Shown here one piece after another: positions 27,185 through 35,406 of a stretch of DNA of 64,000 nt (within the stretch, counting starts at the first letter, position 1; each line of letters begins with the position of its first letter). The stretch lies in assembly GCA_964351985.1 (NCBI GenBank), contig CAYGPR010000015.1, positions 1 to 64,000 on the forward strand. The letters run 5' to 3'. This DNA is from Meishania sp964351985. GTDB taxonomy: Bacteria; Bacteroidota; Bacteroidia; Flavobacteriales; Flavobacteriaceae. Position numbers and translations under genes: made by a program. Below the pieces are notes generated by a model that was not told the DNA's origin, ran no database searches, and saw nothing but the letters and a program-made list of their open reading frames with translations.

Positions 27185-27284
27185 GTTATCTGTCCCGAGC
27201 ACTCGGGATAGAATGTAGCACCTTCTTTTGGCAAAGGGTTGCTAAGGTCTCATAGGGTCTAATCCCTCCACCTTTCTTGATAAC
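27185..27284 (-). promoter_or_regulatory. SAM-I (S-box) riboswitch upstream of metH-metF
   Basis: Read on the minus strand the element has the S-box order: GTTATCAAGAAAGGTGGAGG, GACCCTATGAGACC, TTAGCAACC, AAGGTGCTA and a P4 hairpin CCCGAGTGCTCGGG. P1 pairs GTTATC (27284-27279) with GATAAC (27190-27185). It senses S-adenosylmethionine and should lower expression when SAM is high. Downstream, a six-base-pair hairpin with CCTTTTT (27160-27183) is the nearest terminator-like structure and is weaker than that of the second copy. Confidence 0.93.
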
Positions 27285-27390
27285 CATTACAACTTGTGAA
27301 TGAACTGACTGCAAAGTAACGCCACAGGGTAATCAAAAGCAAGAAAAGTCTGCGGTTTTTAAAGTTCTGGAATGAAAAACCCGATAAATA

Positions 27391-27424
27391 GAAACCTCCT
27401 GCCAATGAGAGGGCAGGAGGTTTC
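27391..27424 (-). terminator. Intrinsic terminator after the reductase gene
   Basis: A perfect 13-base-pair stem, GAAACCTCCTGCC with GGCAGGAGGTTTC and an eight-base loop, lies 25 bases after the stop of the FAD reductase gene. The following sequence is CTATTTATC rather than a pure T-tract. It insulates the sulfur assimilation operon from the metH riboswitch. Confidence 0.75.
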
Positions 27425-27449
27425 CGACCAATTAACACTAACACAAATA

Positions 27450-28511
27450 TTATGCGATACTTTGCACAACTTCTTTTTTCGCCTCTTTTTTACTGCCGTC
27501 AAAGCCTTCGACACCACCTACCGTGGTGTATTTCATGACATAACGTTTTCCTGGATTGATGAGTTGATATGCATATTGGCACATTACAGCAGCTTCATGA
27601 AAACCGGATAATATTAGTTTTAATTTTCCCTCATAAGTATTCACATCGCCTATGGCAAATACTCCAGGAATGTTTGTTTGGTAATCTTTTGAGTTGTTGA
27701 CCTTAATGGCATTTTTCTCTATTTCTAATCCCCAATTACTTATAGGACCTAGTTTTGGAGATAATCCGAATAGTGGAATGAAATTCTCGACTTCGAGGTA
27801 AGTCTCTCCCTTACTGGCATCATTGTGTTTAATAACAACAGCTTCTAATTGTTCATCACCATATAGTTTTTTTACCTCAGCTTCGGTATAGAGTTTTATC
27901 TTTCCGAATTTTGCTAATTCAGCTGCCTTTTCTACAGAATCCAATGCTCCTCGAAACTCATTTCTTCTGTGTACCAAGGATACTTCGGAAGCTACATCGG
28001 TCAAGAAAATTGCCCAATCTAGTGCAGAATCTCCACCACCAGCAATTACCACTTTCTTATTGCGATAGACTTCAGGGTCTTTGATGATATAAGCAACTCC
28101 TTTATCTTCAAAATCTTGAATGTTTTCGATAGGTGGTTTTCTTGGTTCGAAAGATCCCAACCCACCTGCGATGACAATGACGGGAGCTTGATGCTGGGTT
28201 CCCTTGTTCGTGGTAACTATATAAGAACCATCATCTTGCTTGTCTAATGTTTCGGCACGTTCGCCTAAAGTGAATCCTGGTTCGAAGGGTTTTATTTGAT
28301 CCATAAGATTATCTACTAAATCGCCAGCCAAAATTTCGGTGAAAGCCGGAATATCATATATGGGTTTCTTCGGGTAAATCTCGGAACATTGACCCCCTGG
28401 TTGCGGCAAAGCATCTATCAAATGGCATTTCAATTTTAACAATCCCGCTTCAAAAACCGTGAATAGTCCAGTTGGACCTGCTCCTATTATTAAGATATCC
28501 GTTTTGATCAT
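27450..28511 (-). CDS. Ferredoxin--NADP reductase, thioredoxin-reductase-like
   Basis: A 353-residue FAD/NAD(P) enzyme. The FAD motif GAGPTGLF is at residues 9-16, QPGGQC follows, the NADP motif GGGDSALDWA is near residue 165, and the FAD-closing FAIGDVNTYEGK lies near 300. It lacks the CxxC redox pair of thioredoxin reductase, which fits the TrxR-like ferredoxin-NADP reductase family. It ends the run sulfite reductase, cobA, siroheme synthase, so it probably regenerates reduced ferredoxin for the siroheme sulfite reductase; this role is inferred from context. Confidence 0.9.
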   Translation of the reverse strand: MIKTDILIIGAGPTGLFTVFEAGLLKLKCHLIDALPQPGGQCSEIYPKKPIYDIPAFTEILAGDLVDNLMDQIKPFEPGFTLGERAETLDKQDDGSYIVTTNKGTQHQAPVIVIAGGLGSFEPRKPPIENIQDFEDKGVAYIIKDPEVYRNKKVVIAGGGDSALDWAIFLTDVASEVSLVHRRNEFRGALDSVEKAAELAKFGKIKLYTEAEVKKLYGDEQLEAVVIKHNDASKGETYLEVENFIPLFGLSPKLGPISNWGLEIEKNAIKVNNSKDYQTNIPGVFAIGDVNTYEGKLKLILSGFHEAAVMCQYAYQLINPGKRYVMKYTTVGGVEGFDGSKKEAKKEVVQSIA

Positions 28512-28523
28512 TTTTTAGCTTTT

Positions 28524-29102
28524 TTAAACTTTTTCGACCAATTTTTGAGTGATTTCGTTCATTTTTTCCACTTTTTCCTCAAAATTGCCTTTTATTGTTT
28601 TTCTATAATCGTTCAAGTTTTTAACCATTTGATTGATATCTTCCGGAATGACATCTTCGAAAAATTGACGCAAGCGTTTTGCTGTAGTCGGCGATTGTCC
28701 GTTGGTTGAAATCGCGATTTTCACATTTCCTTTCGTGACGATTCCACCCATGTAGAAATCACAATAAGGTGGATTGTCCGCGACGTTGACAAGAACATTC
28801 AACTTACGGCAGTCTTTATAGACTTGTATGTTTACCTCAGGAATATCAGTAGTCGCTATGACCATATGTTTGCCATATAAGTAATTGGCATTATACTCAT
28901 CTATGACTAATTCGACATGATACTTGGCGGCCAATTCTTTTGTAGCCTCCCTGAACATTGGCGACACCATTGTCACTTGCGCATCAGGACTCGACTTTGT
29001 CAAAAAAGTGAGTTTTTCTTCCGCCACATTACCCCCTCCAATAATCAAAATATGGAGGTTCGAAGTTTTCAAAAAAACGGGGTATAGGTTATTTCTTTCC
29101 AT
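28524..29102 (-). CDS. Precorrin-2 dehydrogenase / sirohydrochlorin ferrochelatase
   Basis: A 192-residue Met8/CysG N-terminal-type protein with the NAD-binding motif LIIGGGNVAEEKL and the conserved NVADNPPYCDF and STNGQSPTTAKRLR segments. It oxidises precorrin-2 and inserts iron to make siroheme. The SUMT activity is on a separate gene, two bases upstream. Together with that gene it supplies the cofactor for the sulfite reductase in the same operon. Confidence 0.92.
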   Translation of the reverse strand: MERNNLYPVFLKTSNLHILIIGGGNVAEEKLTFLTKSSPDAQVTMVSPMFREATKELAAKYHVELVIDEYNANYLYGKHMVIATTDIPEVNIQVYKDCRKLNVLVNVADNPPYCDFYMGGIVTKGNVKIAISTNGQSPTTAKRLRQFFEDVIPEDINQMVKNLNDYRKTIKGNFEEKVEKMNEITQKLVEKV

Positions 29103-29104
29103 TT

Positions 29105-29911
29105 CTAGTATACTAAATCCATTTGGCGGTATTGCTTTTGTATATGCAAAATTTGCACTCGGTGCCGTACTACTTCTCCAATAATAATAATTGCGGGGTT
29201 AGCTAATTCTTGCCGTTCAACTTCATTCTCTATGGAATCGATTGTGCCGACTCCAACTTTTTCATTTTCTCGCGTTCCGTTTTGGATTATCGCAATAGGA
29301 GTTTCAGATTTTCCTTCTTTTTTGAAAAGTTCAACAATTTGAGGAAGCTTTGACATTCCCATTAATATTACTACCGTGGCACTTGATTTGGCAGCCAATC
29401 GAACATCGTTTGACAATTTATGTTCTTTCGTAGTACCTGTAATGACCCAGAAACTTTCTGCTGAACCCCTTTTTGTCACAGGAATATTCTGAGCCGCCGG
29501 TACAGAAAGACAAGATGAAACTCCCGGCACCATGGCCACTTCCAATCCGAAGTTTGAAGCATATTCCATTTCTTCTGAACCTCGACCGAAAACAAAGGGA
29601 TCTCCTCCTTTTAATCGCACTACATGGCCATGACTTTTTGCTCGGCTTACAATCAATTCATTGATTTGCTCTTGTTGGTAGGAGTAACACCCTCTTCGTT
29701 TTCCCACGAAGATGTGCTCTGCCTGAGGTGCATAGTCCAATAATTCGGTATCGACCAGAGCATCATATAAAACCACATCGGCATTTTGCAGGGCTTTTAT
29801 CGCCTTTAGCGTAATGAGCTCAACATCGCCAGGGCCTGCACCTACCACAGTTAAGGCCCCCTTCCCGTTCCCCCTAAGGGGGAAAACTTTATTTTCGTTC
29901 TTAAATATCAT
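29105..29911 (-). CDS. cobA: Uroporphyrinogen-III C-methyltransferase
   Basis: A 268-residue SUMT that makes precorrin-2 from uroporphyrinogen III with two SAM. Motifs: VVGAGPGDVELITLKA, VRLKGGDPFVFGRG, PGVSS and PVTKRG. The usual N-terminus is much closer to VGAGPG; here it carries an extra stretch including VFPLRGNGKGAL, which is encoded by the palindromic repeat at 29853-29886. The ATG overlaps the sulfite reductase stop by four bases, so expression is coupled. Confidence 0.93.
   Translation of the reverse strand: MIFKNENKVFPLRGNGKGALTVVGAGPGDVELITLKAIKALQNADVVLYDALVDTELLDYAPQAEHIFVGKRRGCYSYQQEQINELIVSRAKSHGHVVRLKGGDPFVFGRGSEEMEYASNFGLEVAMVPGVSSCLSVPAAQNIPVTKRGSAESFWVITGTTKEHKLSNDVRLAAKSSATVVILMGMSKLPQIVELFKKEGKSETPIAIIQNGTRENEKVGVGTIDSIENEVERQELANPAIIIIGEVVRHRVQILHIQKQYRQMDLVY
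29853..29886. repeat. Palindromic G/C-run repeat within the start of cobA
   Basis: Reads GGCCCCCTTCCCGTTCCCCC then TAAGGGGGAA on the plus strand. An inverted relative lies at 32137-32162. It adds roughly eleven codons to the cobA N-terminus without a stop. Confidence 0.65.
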
Positions 29912-31998
29912 GCTTCCACTAATTCTTGTTTTCTAAATTTTTCTACGGATTGCAAGAATCCTTTTGCATCTTCTAAATAGCTTTTTGCGAACGCCTCGGT
30001 AGGCGCGTTTTTGTTCAACTGCAAAACCAATTCATCAAATCCGCCTGCAATTACAATTCTTCCCGAAACAATAAACTTTTCATTAAAGTCTTTAATAATA
30101 CTATTATGCGTATTGACCTTCGTTTTTTCGGCTGTCAATAAAGCCTTGGCAGAATTGACCATTGAAGAATACGAATGGTAAATACTTGCAGCCCATTTTT
30201 TAGCTTCAAAAGTCTCCTCAGCATTCTGAATTTTCTCTTGACTTTCTAATAATAATGTAGCAATCAGGTCAATTACAACTCCCGCGCACTCGCCAATACC
30301 AATTTCCTTTTTATATTTTTCAGAATTACCCCAATCGATAAAATCTTCTTGTGTTAAGTTCTCGATATCGGTCAAGGGTTTAAGAAAGTTATAGAAATAA
30401 TGTTCTCCTTGTTTGGCATAATAATCCGCAAAGGGTTTTCCGTTTCCGTTGGCTTCGAAATCATTTAATATCAAACGCAATGCTTCCGGACCTCTTTTGC
30501 TGGGTACTTTTACAACTTTATCGGCAAAACGACCAATACCATTTCCATCGTTTCCGCCTCCCAATAAAACCTGAAGTGCTGGGGCAACTAATTTATCTTT
30601 TGTGCGGATGCTCATCCCCTGAAAACCAATGTTCGCCATATTATGCTGCCCGCACGCGTTCATGCAACCACTAATTTTTATGACAACATCGGGGTTGCTG
30701 ATGTATTGTGGGTATTCGGCTTTTATGAGCCTCTCCAATTCCTCTGCAATTCCCGTACTGCTTGCGATACCCAAGTTGCACGTATCCGTACCTGGGCAGG
30801 CCGTAATGTCCAAAGCTTTATTATATCCTGCTTCTACAAAGCCCAATTTTTCTAGTTCCGTGTAGAAAAATGGAAGCAGTTCTTCTTTTATATAAGGAAT
30901 CAAAATATTCTGTCTTAAAGACAATCGGATTTCTCCAGCAGCATAATTCTGAACCAAATCGGCCAATAATTTTGCTTTGTCCGTATAGAAATCGCCCAAT
31001 AAAACTTTGATTCCGATAGCGACAAAACCTTCCTGTTTTTGAGGAACTATATTCGTCGATTTCCATTTGTCGAAAGCTTGCTTATCCTTGATTTCTACAT
31101 TTGGAATTTCCGTTTCCGCTACCTTTATTTTTGGATAACATTCGGCATCAATAGGCCATGTTTGATATGGAATAGCCTTTTGCTCCTCCTCCAGTAATGA
31201 TTTGAATCCATCAAGACCAATATCTTTCAACAAGAATTTCATACGGGCCTTCGCTCTACTTTTTCGTTCTCCATAGCGATCAAAAACGCGAATAACACCA
31301 TCCATTAACGGAATGGTTTTATCCGAAGCAAGAAATTCAAACAGCACATCGGCATGGCGTGGTTGTGAACCCAATCCACCACCTAGCATTACTTTAAAGC
31401 CTATTACTCCATTCCGAATTTTAGCGATAAAACCGAGATCGTGCATATAGGAAAGTCCCGTATCGGCATCGCTCGATGAAAAGGAAACTTTGAATTTTCT
31501 TCCCATTTCCTGACTGATGGGATTCCGAAGAAAATATTTGAACAGTGCCTCAGCATAAGGCGAAACATCAAAAGGTTCATTGATGTCGATACCCGCCGTT
31601 TCACTTGCTGTTACATTTCTAACCGTATTTCCGCAGGCTTCGCGAAGCGTGACTTCATCTTTTTCCAGTTGTGCCCATAACTCGGGCGTTCTATCCAGAT
31701 CGACATAATGAATTTGAATATCCTGTCGTGTAGTGATATGTAAACGCCCAGTGGAATATTCATCAGAGACATCACAAATACCATGTAATTGCCTAGAGGT
31801 CACTTTGCCATATGGTAACTTGATGCGAATCATCTGAACGCCCTGTTGCCGCTGGCCATATACACCTCGGGCCAAACGAAGGCTCCGGAATTTCTCCTCA
31901 TCCAATTTTCCGTTGTGGAACTCGTTTATCTTACGTTCCAATTCGAGAATGTCTTTTTCGACAACCGGATTTTCTATTTCTGTTCTAAAACTTTGCAT
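29908..31998 (-). CDS. Siroheme sulfite (nitrite-like) reductase with C-terminal HEPN domain
   Basis: A 696-residue protein. Residues 1 to about 540 are a siroheme-[4Fe-4S] reductase: two ferredoxin-like half domains and cluster ligands C401-x5-C407 (ACPGTDTCN) and C445-x3-C449 (SGCMNACG). The last 130 residues form an all-helical HEPN-like domain (KKWAASIYHSYSSMVNSAKALL) of unknown role in this setting. Context with cysHDN and siroheme genes makes sulfite the likely substrate. The frame extends to GTG at 32034 through a palindromic repeat, so ATG 31998 (MQSFRTEIE) is chosen. Operator-like site C lies upstream at 32071. Confidence 0.9.
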   Translation of the reverse strand: MQSFRTEIENPVVEKDILELERKINEFHNGKLDEEKFRSLRLARGVYGQRQQGVQMIRIKLPYGKVTSRQLHGICDVSDEYSTGRLHITTRQDIQIHYVDLDRTPELWAQLEKDEVTLREACGNTVRNVTASETAGIDINEPFDVSPYAEALFKYFLRNPISQEMGRKFKVSFSSSDADTGLSYMHDLGFIAKIRNGVIGFKVMLGGGLGSQPRHADVLFEFLASDKTIPLMDGVIRVFDRYGERKSRAKARMKFLLKDIGLDGFKSLLEEEQKAIPYQTWPIDAECYPKIKVAETEIPNVEIKDKQAFDKWKSTNIVPQKQEGFVAIGIKVLLGDFYTDKAKLLADLVQNYAAGEIRLSLRQNILIPYIKEELLPFFYTELEKLGFVEAGYNKALDITACPGTDTCNLGIASSTGIAEELERLIKAEYPQYISNPDVVIKISGCMNACGQHNMANIGFQGMSIRTKDKLVAPALQVLLGGGNDGNGIGRFADKVVKVPSKRGPEALRLILNDFEANGNGKPFADYYAKQGEHYFYNFLKPLTDIENLTQEDFIDWGNSEKYKKEIGIGECAGVVIDLIATLLLESQEKIQNAEETFEAKKWAASIYHSYSSMVNSAKALLTAEKTKVNTHNSIIKDFNEKFIVSGRIVIAGGFDELVLQLNKNAPTEAFAKSYLEDAKGFLQSVEKFRKQELVEA

Positions 31999-32070
31999 AA
32001 GCCCCACCCGACCTCCCCCATGGGGGAGGAGCACTTTACTGGGTATTATTAAATTACTATTAATTTATAT

Positions 32071-32092
32071 TAATCCTATCGGATATATAGAT
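32071..32092. promoter_or_regulatory. Operator-like dyad, site C, upstream of the sulfite reductase gene
   Basis: ATCCTAT-N7-ATAGAT with flanking TA, 73 bases before the ATG of the sulfite reductase gene. It matches sites at 35326 and 35407 upstream of the cysHDN group. A dimeric Rrf2-type regulator encoded at 35561-35971 is a natural candidate to bind it. That link is inference. Confidence 0.6.
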
Positions 32093-32136
32093 ATTAAAAT
32101 TATTCTTTATTATGAACTTACACCACTAACAGTTCA

Positions 32137-32162
32137 TTCCCCCTTAGGGGGTTAGGGGGCTT
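32137..32162. repeat. Palindromic G/C-run repeat at the cysN stop
   Basis: CCCCCTTAGGGGGTTAGGGGG, overlapping the cysN stop codon. It is the inverted relative of the element at 29853-29886. A second short palindrome, CCTCCCCCATGGGGGAGG, lies at about 32011-32028, between site C and the sulfite reductase ATG. Confidence 0.65.
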
Positions 32163-33408
32163 ATTGAATAAACCCAGCCCCTACGGTACTATTCGATTGT
32201 GTATCTATCAAAATAAACGAACCATTTGTTCTATGACTCTTGAACTTATCATAAAAAATCGGCTTGTTCAATTTAAACGTTACTTGGGCAATATCGTTCA
32301 TGCCTAACCCGTCAACATTTTCTTCAATTCCTGAATAATCGGGATTTATCTTATGATGAACGTTATCGACTTTGGCCAGCACTTTATTGATTCCGTGTTG
32401 TACGACATATTTTTTTCCTGCCGTCAATTTTTCGGAATCCATCCAAGAAATAGTAGCTGTGAATTGTTTTTCTATAGTTGGCAAATCTCCAGCCTTGACC
32501 AACATATCGCCCCTACTCAAGTTGATTTCATCCTCCAAGGTTATGGTAACCGATGACCTTCTCGCCGCCGTCTTGTACTTCTTATCGTAAAAAAAGATGT
32601 CCTTGATCTTTGATTTCGTTTGCGATGGTAGCGCAACGACCTCATCGCCAACACTCAGTTCGCCACCATACACCTTTCCGGCAAATCCACGGAAATCATG
32701 ATGCTCTTCCGTTTTTGGCCGGATAACATATTGCACTGGAAATCTAGGCGTACCTACATTTGACACAGCGGCCAAATCCAGACCTTCCAAGTATTCCAAC
32801 AATGTCTCCCCCTCATACCAAGGTGTATTTTCCGATTTGTTGACCACATTATCCCCCTTCAACGCACTAACAGGGATAAAGGTTATTTTCTGATCTTCGT
32901 AATCGCGTTTGGCCATCAACTTTTCGAAATCGGCCTTGATCTCGTTATATCTTTCCTCCGAAAAATCCACAAGATCCATTTTGTTTATGGCAACGACCAC
33001 TTCTTTAACTCGCAAAAGATTATTGATGAAAAAGTGACGATTCGTTTGTTCGATAACTCCTTTTCTAGCGTCAATCAAAATAATCGCTGCCTGTGAAGTC
33101 GAAGCGCCCGTTACCATATTTCTGGTGTACTCCACATGTCCGGGAGTGTCCGCTATAATATAACTTTTTGTATTGGTCGAAAAATAGATATGGGCCACAT
33201 CGATAGTAATACCCTGTTCACGTTCGGCCACTAATCCATCAGTTGCTAAAGAGAAGTCTAGGTAATCATACCCGTTCTTTTTACTCGTTTTTTCGATGGC
33301 CTCCAATTTATCGGTGGTCAAAGATTTTGTATCGTACAGCAATCTACCGATTAAGGTACTTTTACCGTCGTCTACACTACCTGCCGTTGCTATTTTTAGT
33401 ACTTCCAC
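32161..33408 (-). CDS. cysN: Sulfate adenylyltransferase subunit 1
   Basis: A 415-residue GTPase subunit of ATP sulfurylase, which forms APS from sulfate and ATP. G1 GSVDDGKST, G3 DTPGH and G4 NKMD are present, followed by the two beta-barrel domains. It ends without an APS kinase domain, unlike the CysNC fusions of about 600 residues. The start is a GTG (EVLKIATAGSVDDGK follows); no in-frame ATG lies close upstream. It follows cysD after 84 bases that contain an inverted repeat. Confidence 0.95.
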   Translation of the reverse strand: MEVLKIATAGSVDDGKSTLIGRLLYDTKSLTTDKLEAIEKTSKKNGYDYLDFSLATDGLVAEREQGITIDVAHIYFSTNTKSYIIADTPGHVEYTRNMVTGASTSQAAIILIDARKGVIEQTNRHFFINNLLRVKEVVVAINKMDLVDFSEERYNEIKADFEKLMAKRDYEDQKITFIPVSALKGDNVVNKSENTPWYEGETLLEYLEGLDLAAVSNVGTPRFPVQYVIRPKTEEHHDFRGFAGKVYGGELSVGDEVVALPSQTKSKIKDIFFYDKKYKTAARRSSVTITLEDEINLSRGDMLVKAGDLPTIEKQFTATISWMDSEKLTAGKKYVVQHGINKVLAKVDNVHHKINPDYSGIEENVDGLGMNDIAQVTFKLNKPIFYDKFKSHRTNGSFILIDTQSNSTVGAGFIQ

Positions 33409-33412
33409 TTTA

Positions 33413-33491
33413 GTTGTTCGTTGATGGTTGATGGTTGTCGGTTAGCTATTTTCGTTTTCCTATCAACGAACAACCGACAACTGTCAACTAT
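33413..33491. repeat. Inverted short-word repeat between cysD and cysN
   Basis: GTTGTTCGTTGATGG and GGTTGTCGG on one side face CAACGAACAAC and CCGACAACTG on the other, giving a possible long hairpin in an otherwise continuous operon. No T-tract follows. Confidence 0.6.
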
Positions 33492-33492
33492 A

Positions 33493-34395
33493 TTAAAAGT
33501 ATCCTTGTTGTTTTCTTTTTTCCATGGCCGCCTCTGAGCGCTTGTCATCAATACGAGCACCTCTCTCCGAAATTGTGGAATCGCGTATTTCTTGTACCAC
33601 TGATTCGATATCGGCTGCTTCTGAAAATACAGCTGCCGTACAACTCATATCTCCCACTGTTCTAAAGCGCACCATTCTTTCCAATACTTCTTCATCCTCT
33701 TCTTGGAAGACGTATTCGGAATGTGACCAAATCAAGCCATCCCTTAGAAATACCTTTCTTTTATGTGCGAAATAAATCGATGGAATCTCGATTTGTTCTT
33801 TTTCGATATAAGACCAAACGTCCAACTCTGTCCAATTTGAAATTGGAAAAACCCGGACGTTTTGTCCCAGTTCGATTTCGCCGTTCAGCATATCGAATAA
33901 TTCGGGCCGTTGGTTTCTTTCATCCCATTGACCGAAGTCGTCACGGACTGAAAAAATACGTTCTTTGGCACGGGCTTTTTCCTCGTCGCGTCTTGCCCCT
34001 CCAATGCACGCATCGAATTTAAACTCTTCGATAGCATCTAAAAGTGTTGTTGTTTGCAGGGAATTTCGGCTGGAATACTTTCCTGATTCTTCCTTCACCT
34101 TTCCTTGATCGATGGAATCTTGAACATTTCTTACAATCAGTTCAAGTCCCAATTCCTCCACCAATCTATCACGGAATTCGATAGTTTCCGGAAAATTATG
34201 CCCGGTATCAATATGCATCAGCGGAAACGGAATCTTAGCCGGCCAAAAGGCTTTTTGCGCCAATCGAACAAGGGTAATAGAATCTTTTCCACCGGAAAAA
34301 AGCAACACTGGTTTTTCAAACTGCGCCGCTACTTCCCTAAAGATGTAGATCGCTTCGTTTTCCAATGCATTTATATGTGCTGTGCTCTTGCTCAT
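33493..34395 (-). CDS. cysD: Sulfate adenylyltransferase subunit 2
   Basis: A 300-residue catalytic subunit of ATP sulfurylase. The PP-loop SGGKDS is near residue 34, HIDTGHNFPET follows, and the family C-terminus with RSEAAMEKRKQQGYF is intact. It partners with CysN downstream. It starts eleven bases after cysH and belongs to the DUF2061-cysH-cysD-cysN transcript. Confidence 0.97.
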   Translation of the reverse strand: MSKSTAHINALENEAIYIFREVAAQFEKPVLLFSGGKDSITLVRLAQKAFWPAKIPFPLMHIDTGHNFPETIEFRDRLVEELGLELIVRNVQDSIDQGKVKEESGKYSSRNSLQTTTLLDAIEEFKFDACIGGARRDEEKARAKERIFSVRDDFGQWDERNQRPELFDMLNGEIELGQNVRVFPISNWTELDVWSYIEKEQIEIPSIYFAHKRKVFLRDGLIWSHSEYVFQEEDEEVLERMVRFRTVGDMSCTAAVFSEAADIESVVQEIRDSTISERGARIDDKRSEAAMEKRKQQGYF

Positions 34396-34406
34396 TGTAA
34401 ATTAAT

Positions 34407-35030
34407 TTAAGTATGCAATCCGCATTCCCTATTCTCCAATACTTTGGTCGGGTCAAAATATTTGTGTTCGTTGGGCAGGTTTCTTTCCCTTAAATAAACG
34501 TCAAGTTGTGTATCGCTCCAATGATAAAACGGACTCACTTTAAGTACTCCGTCTTTGCTTAGGCTCAAAATATCCAACGAATCACGCAAGGGGGTTTGCC
34601 CTTTTCTCAGGTTTGTAAACCAAACATCGGGTTTGTGCACATCCATAGCTCTTCTAAATGGTTCTAATTTTACTTGTTCAGTGAACTCTGCATGCTTTGG
34701 GTCTTCGATGTTTGGAATTCCCATTACCATATCGCGATACGCGGTCGTTTGCTTTGGCACATATAGGTCAATATTTAATTGCAATCGTTGAATCAAATAT
34801 TTGGCATGTTTGTATGTATTTGGAGTATTGTAACCAGTATCACACCAAATCACCGAAATGTCTTTTTTTACTTCCACAACCGCATTAAGTATCGCCACTT
34901 CATACGGACGAAAATTAGTCGTAACCACCGGATGTCCGGAGCGTTTGATTGCCCACGAAATGATTTCTTCGGGTGGAATACCCTTGAATTGAATGTTCAG
35001 TTTTGCGATTTGTTCTAGTGTAAAGGCCAT
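34407..35030 (-). CDS. cysH: Phosphoadenylyl-sulfate reductase
   Basis: A 207-residue reductase of the PAPS/APS family that releases sulfite using thioredoxin or glutaredoxin. It has TTNFRPYEVAIL, the DTGYNTPNTY segment and the C-terminal catalytic ECGLHT. The paired cysteines (CC and CxxC) that bind a [4Fe-4S] cluster in APS reductases are absent, so sequence favours PAPS as substrate. That would need an APS kinase, which is not in this window. It is eleven bases upstream of cysD. Confidence 0.92.
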   Translation of the reverse strand: MAFTLEQIAKLNIQFKGIPPEEIISWAIKRSGHPVVTTNFRPYEVAILNAVVEVKKDISVIWCDTGYNTPNTYKHAKYLIQRLQLNIDLYVPKQTTAYRDMVMGIPNIEDPKHAEFTEQVKLEPFRRAMDVHKPDVWFTNLRKGQTPLRDSLDILSLSKDGVLKVSPFYHWSDTQLDVYLRERNLPNEHKYFDPTKVLENRECGLHT

Positions 35031-35040
35031 AATCTATGTT

Positions 35041-35304
35041 TTATTTTCCCCAACTGATTTTGTTCCAAAGACGCTCATGAAAGAAATACAAGAACATTTT
35101 TGTTATAAAGTCGATAGATGCAATAGAAGCAGCAATGGCTACCTCGCCCGTAAGCAAATAGGATATCAATAAAGTATCTAAAGTTCCGATTACCCTCCAA
35201 CTTACTGCTTTTGCAACACTGCGAATGGGTTTTTCCGATTTCCTATCGGATTCGTATTTAGTTTTGGATTCTTTTTTGCTTAGAACTAATTGGTCAACGA
35301 TCAT
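35041..35304 (-). CDS. DUF2061 membrane protein of the cys operon
   Basis: An 87-residue protein with a charged N-terminus and a hydrophobic half holding two likely membrane spans (TLDTLLISYLLTGEVAIAASIASIDFITKMFLYF region). The core VAKAVSWRVIGTLDT matches DUF2061, a family often found with sulfate assimilation genes. Its function is unknown; a role in sulfate or sulfite movement is possible by context alone. It is the first gene of the transcript, with site A immediately upstream. Confidence 0.85.
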   Translation of the reverse strand: MIVDQLVLSKKESKTKYESDRKSEKPIRSVAKAVSWRVIGTLDTLLISYLLTGEVAIAASIASIDFITKMFLYFFHERLWNKISWGK

Positions 35305-35325
35305 TGAAAAACTATATTAATCTAA

Positions 35326-35347
35326 TTATCCTATCAATTTAATAGAG
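35326..35347. promoter_or_regulatory. Operator-like dyad, site A, next to the cys operon start
   Basis: ATCCTAT-N7-ATAGAG, nearly the same as site B and aligned with site C. It lies 22 bases before the DUF2061 ATG and would overlap the transcription start predicted from the -7 box at 35352-35359. That position suits a repressor. Confidence 0.6.
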
Positions 35348-35351
35348 TAAA

Positions 35352-35359
35352 CAAACATA
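35352..35359 (-). promoter_or_regulatory. Candidate -7 box of the cys operon
   Basis: TATGTTTG on the minus strand matches TAnnTTTG. Transcription would begin near 35345, inside site A, and run into the DUF2061-cysHDN genes. No clear -33 element. Confidence 0.4.
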
Positions 35360-35406
35360 AAACAAAATTATTGTTTGTGAACAGGGTTTTAAGATTATCT
35401 TTACAA

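Noticed and set aside
29908..30290. HEPN domain as sign of a toxin or defence system
   Set aside because: It is fused in frame to a complete metabolic reductase within a biosynthetic operon and no partner nucleotidyltransferase or antitoxin is present.
34530..34560. LDILSLSKDG in CysH as another repeat-derived insertion
   Set aside because: The residues fit the expected position and spacing of the reductase fold and the DNA does not match either repeat family.
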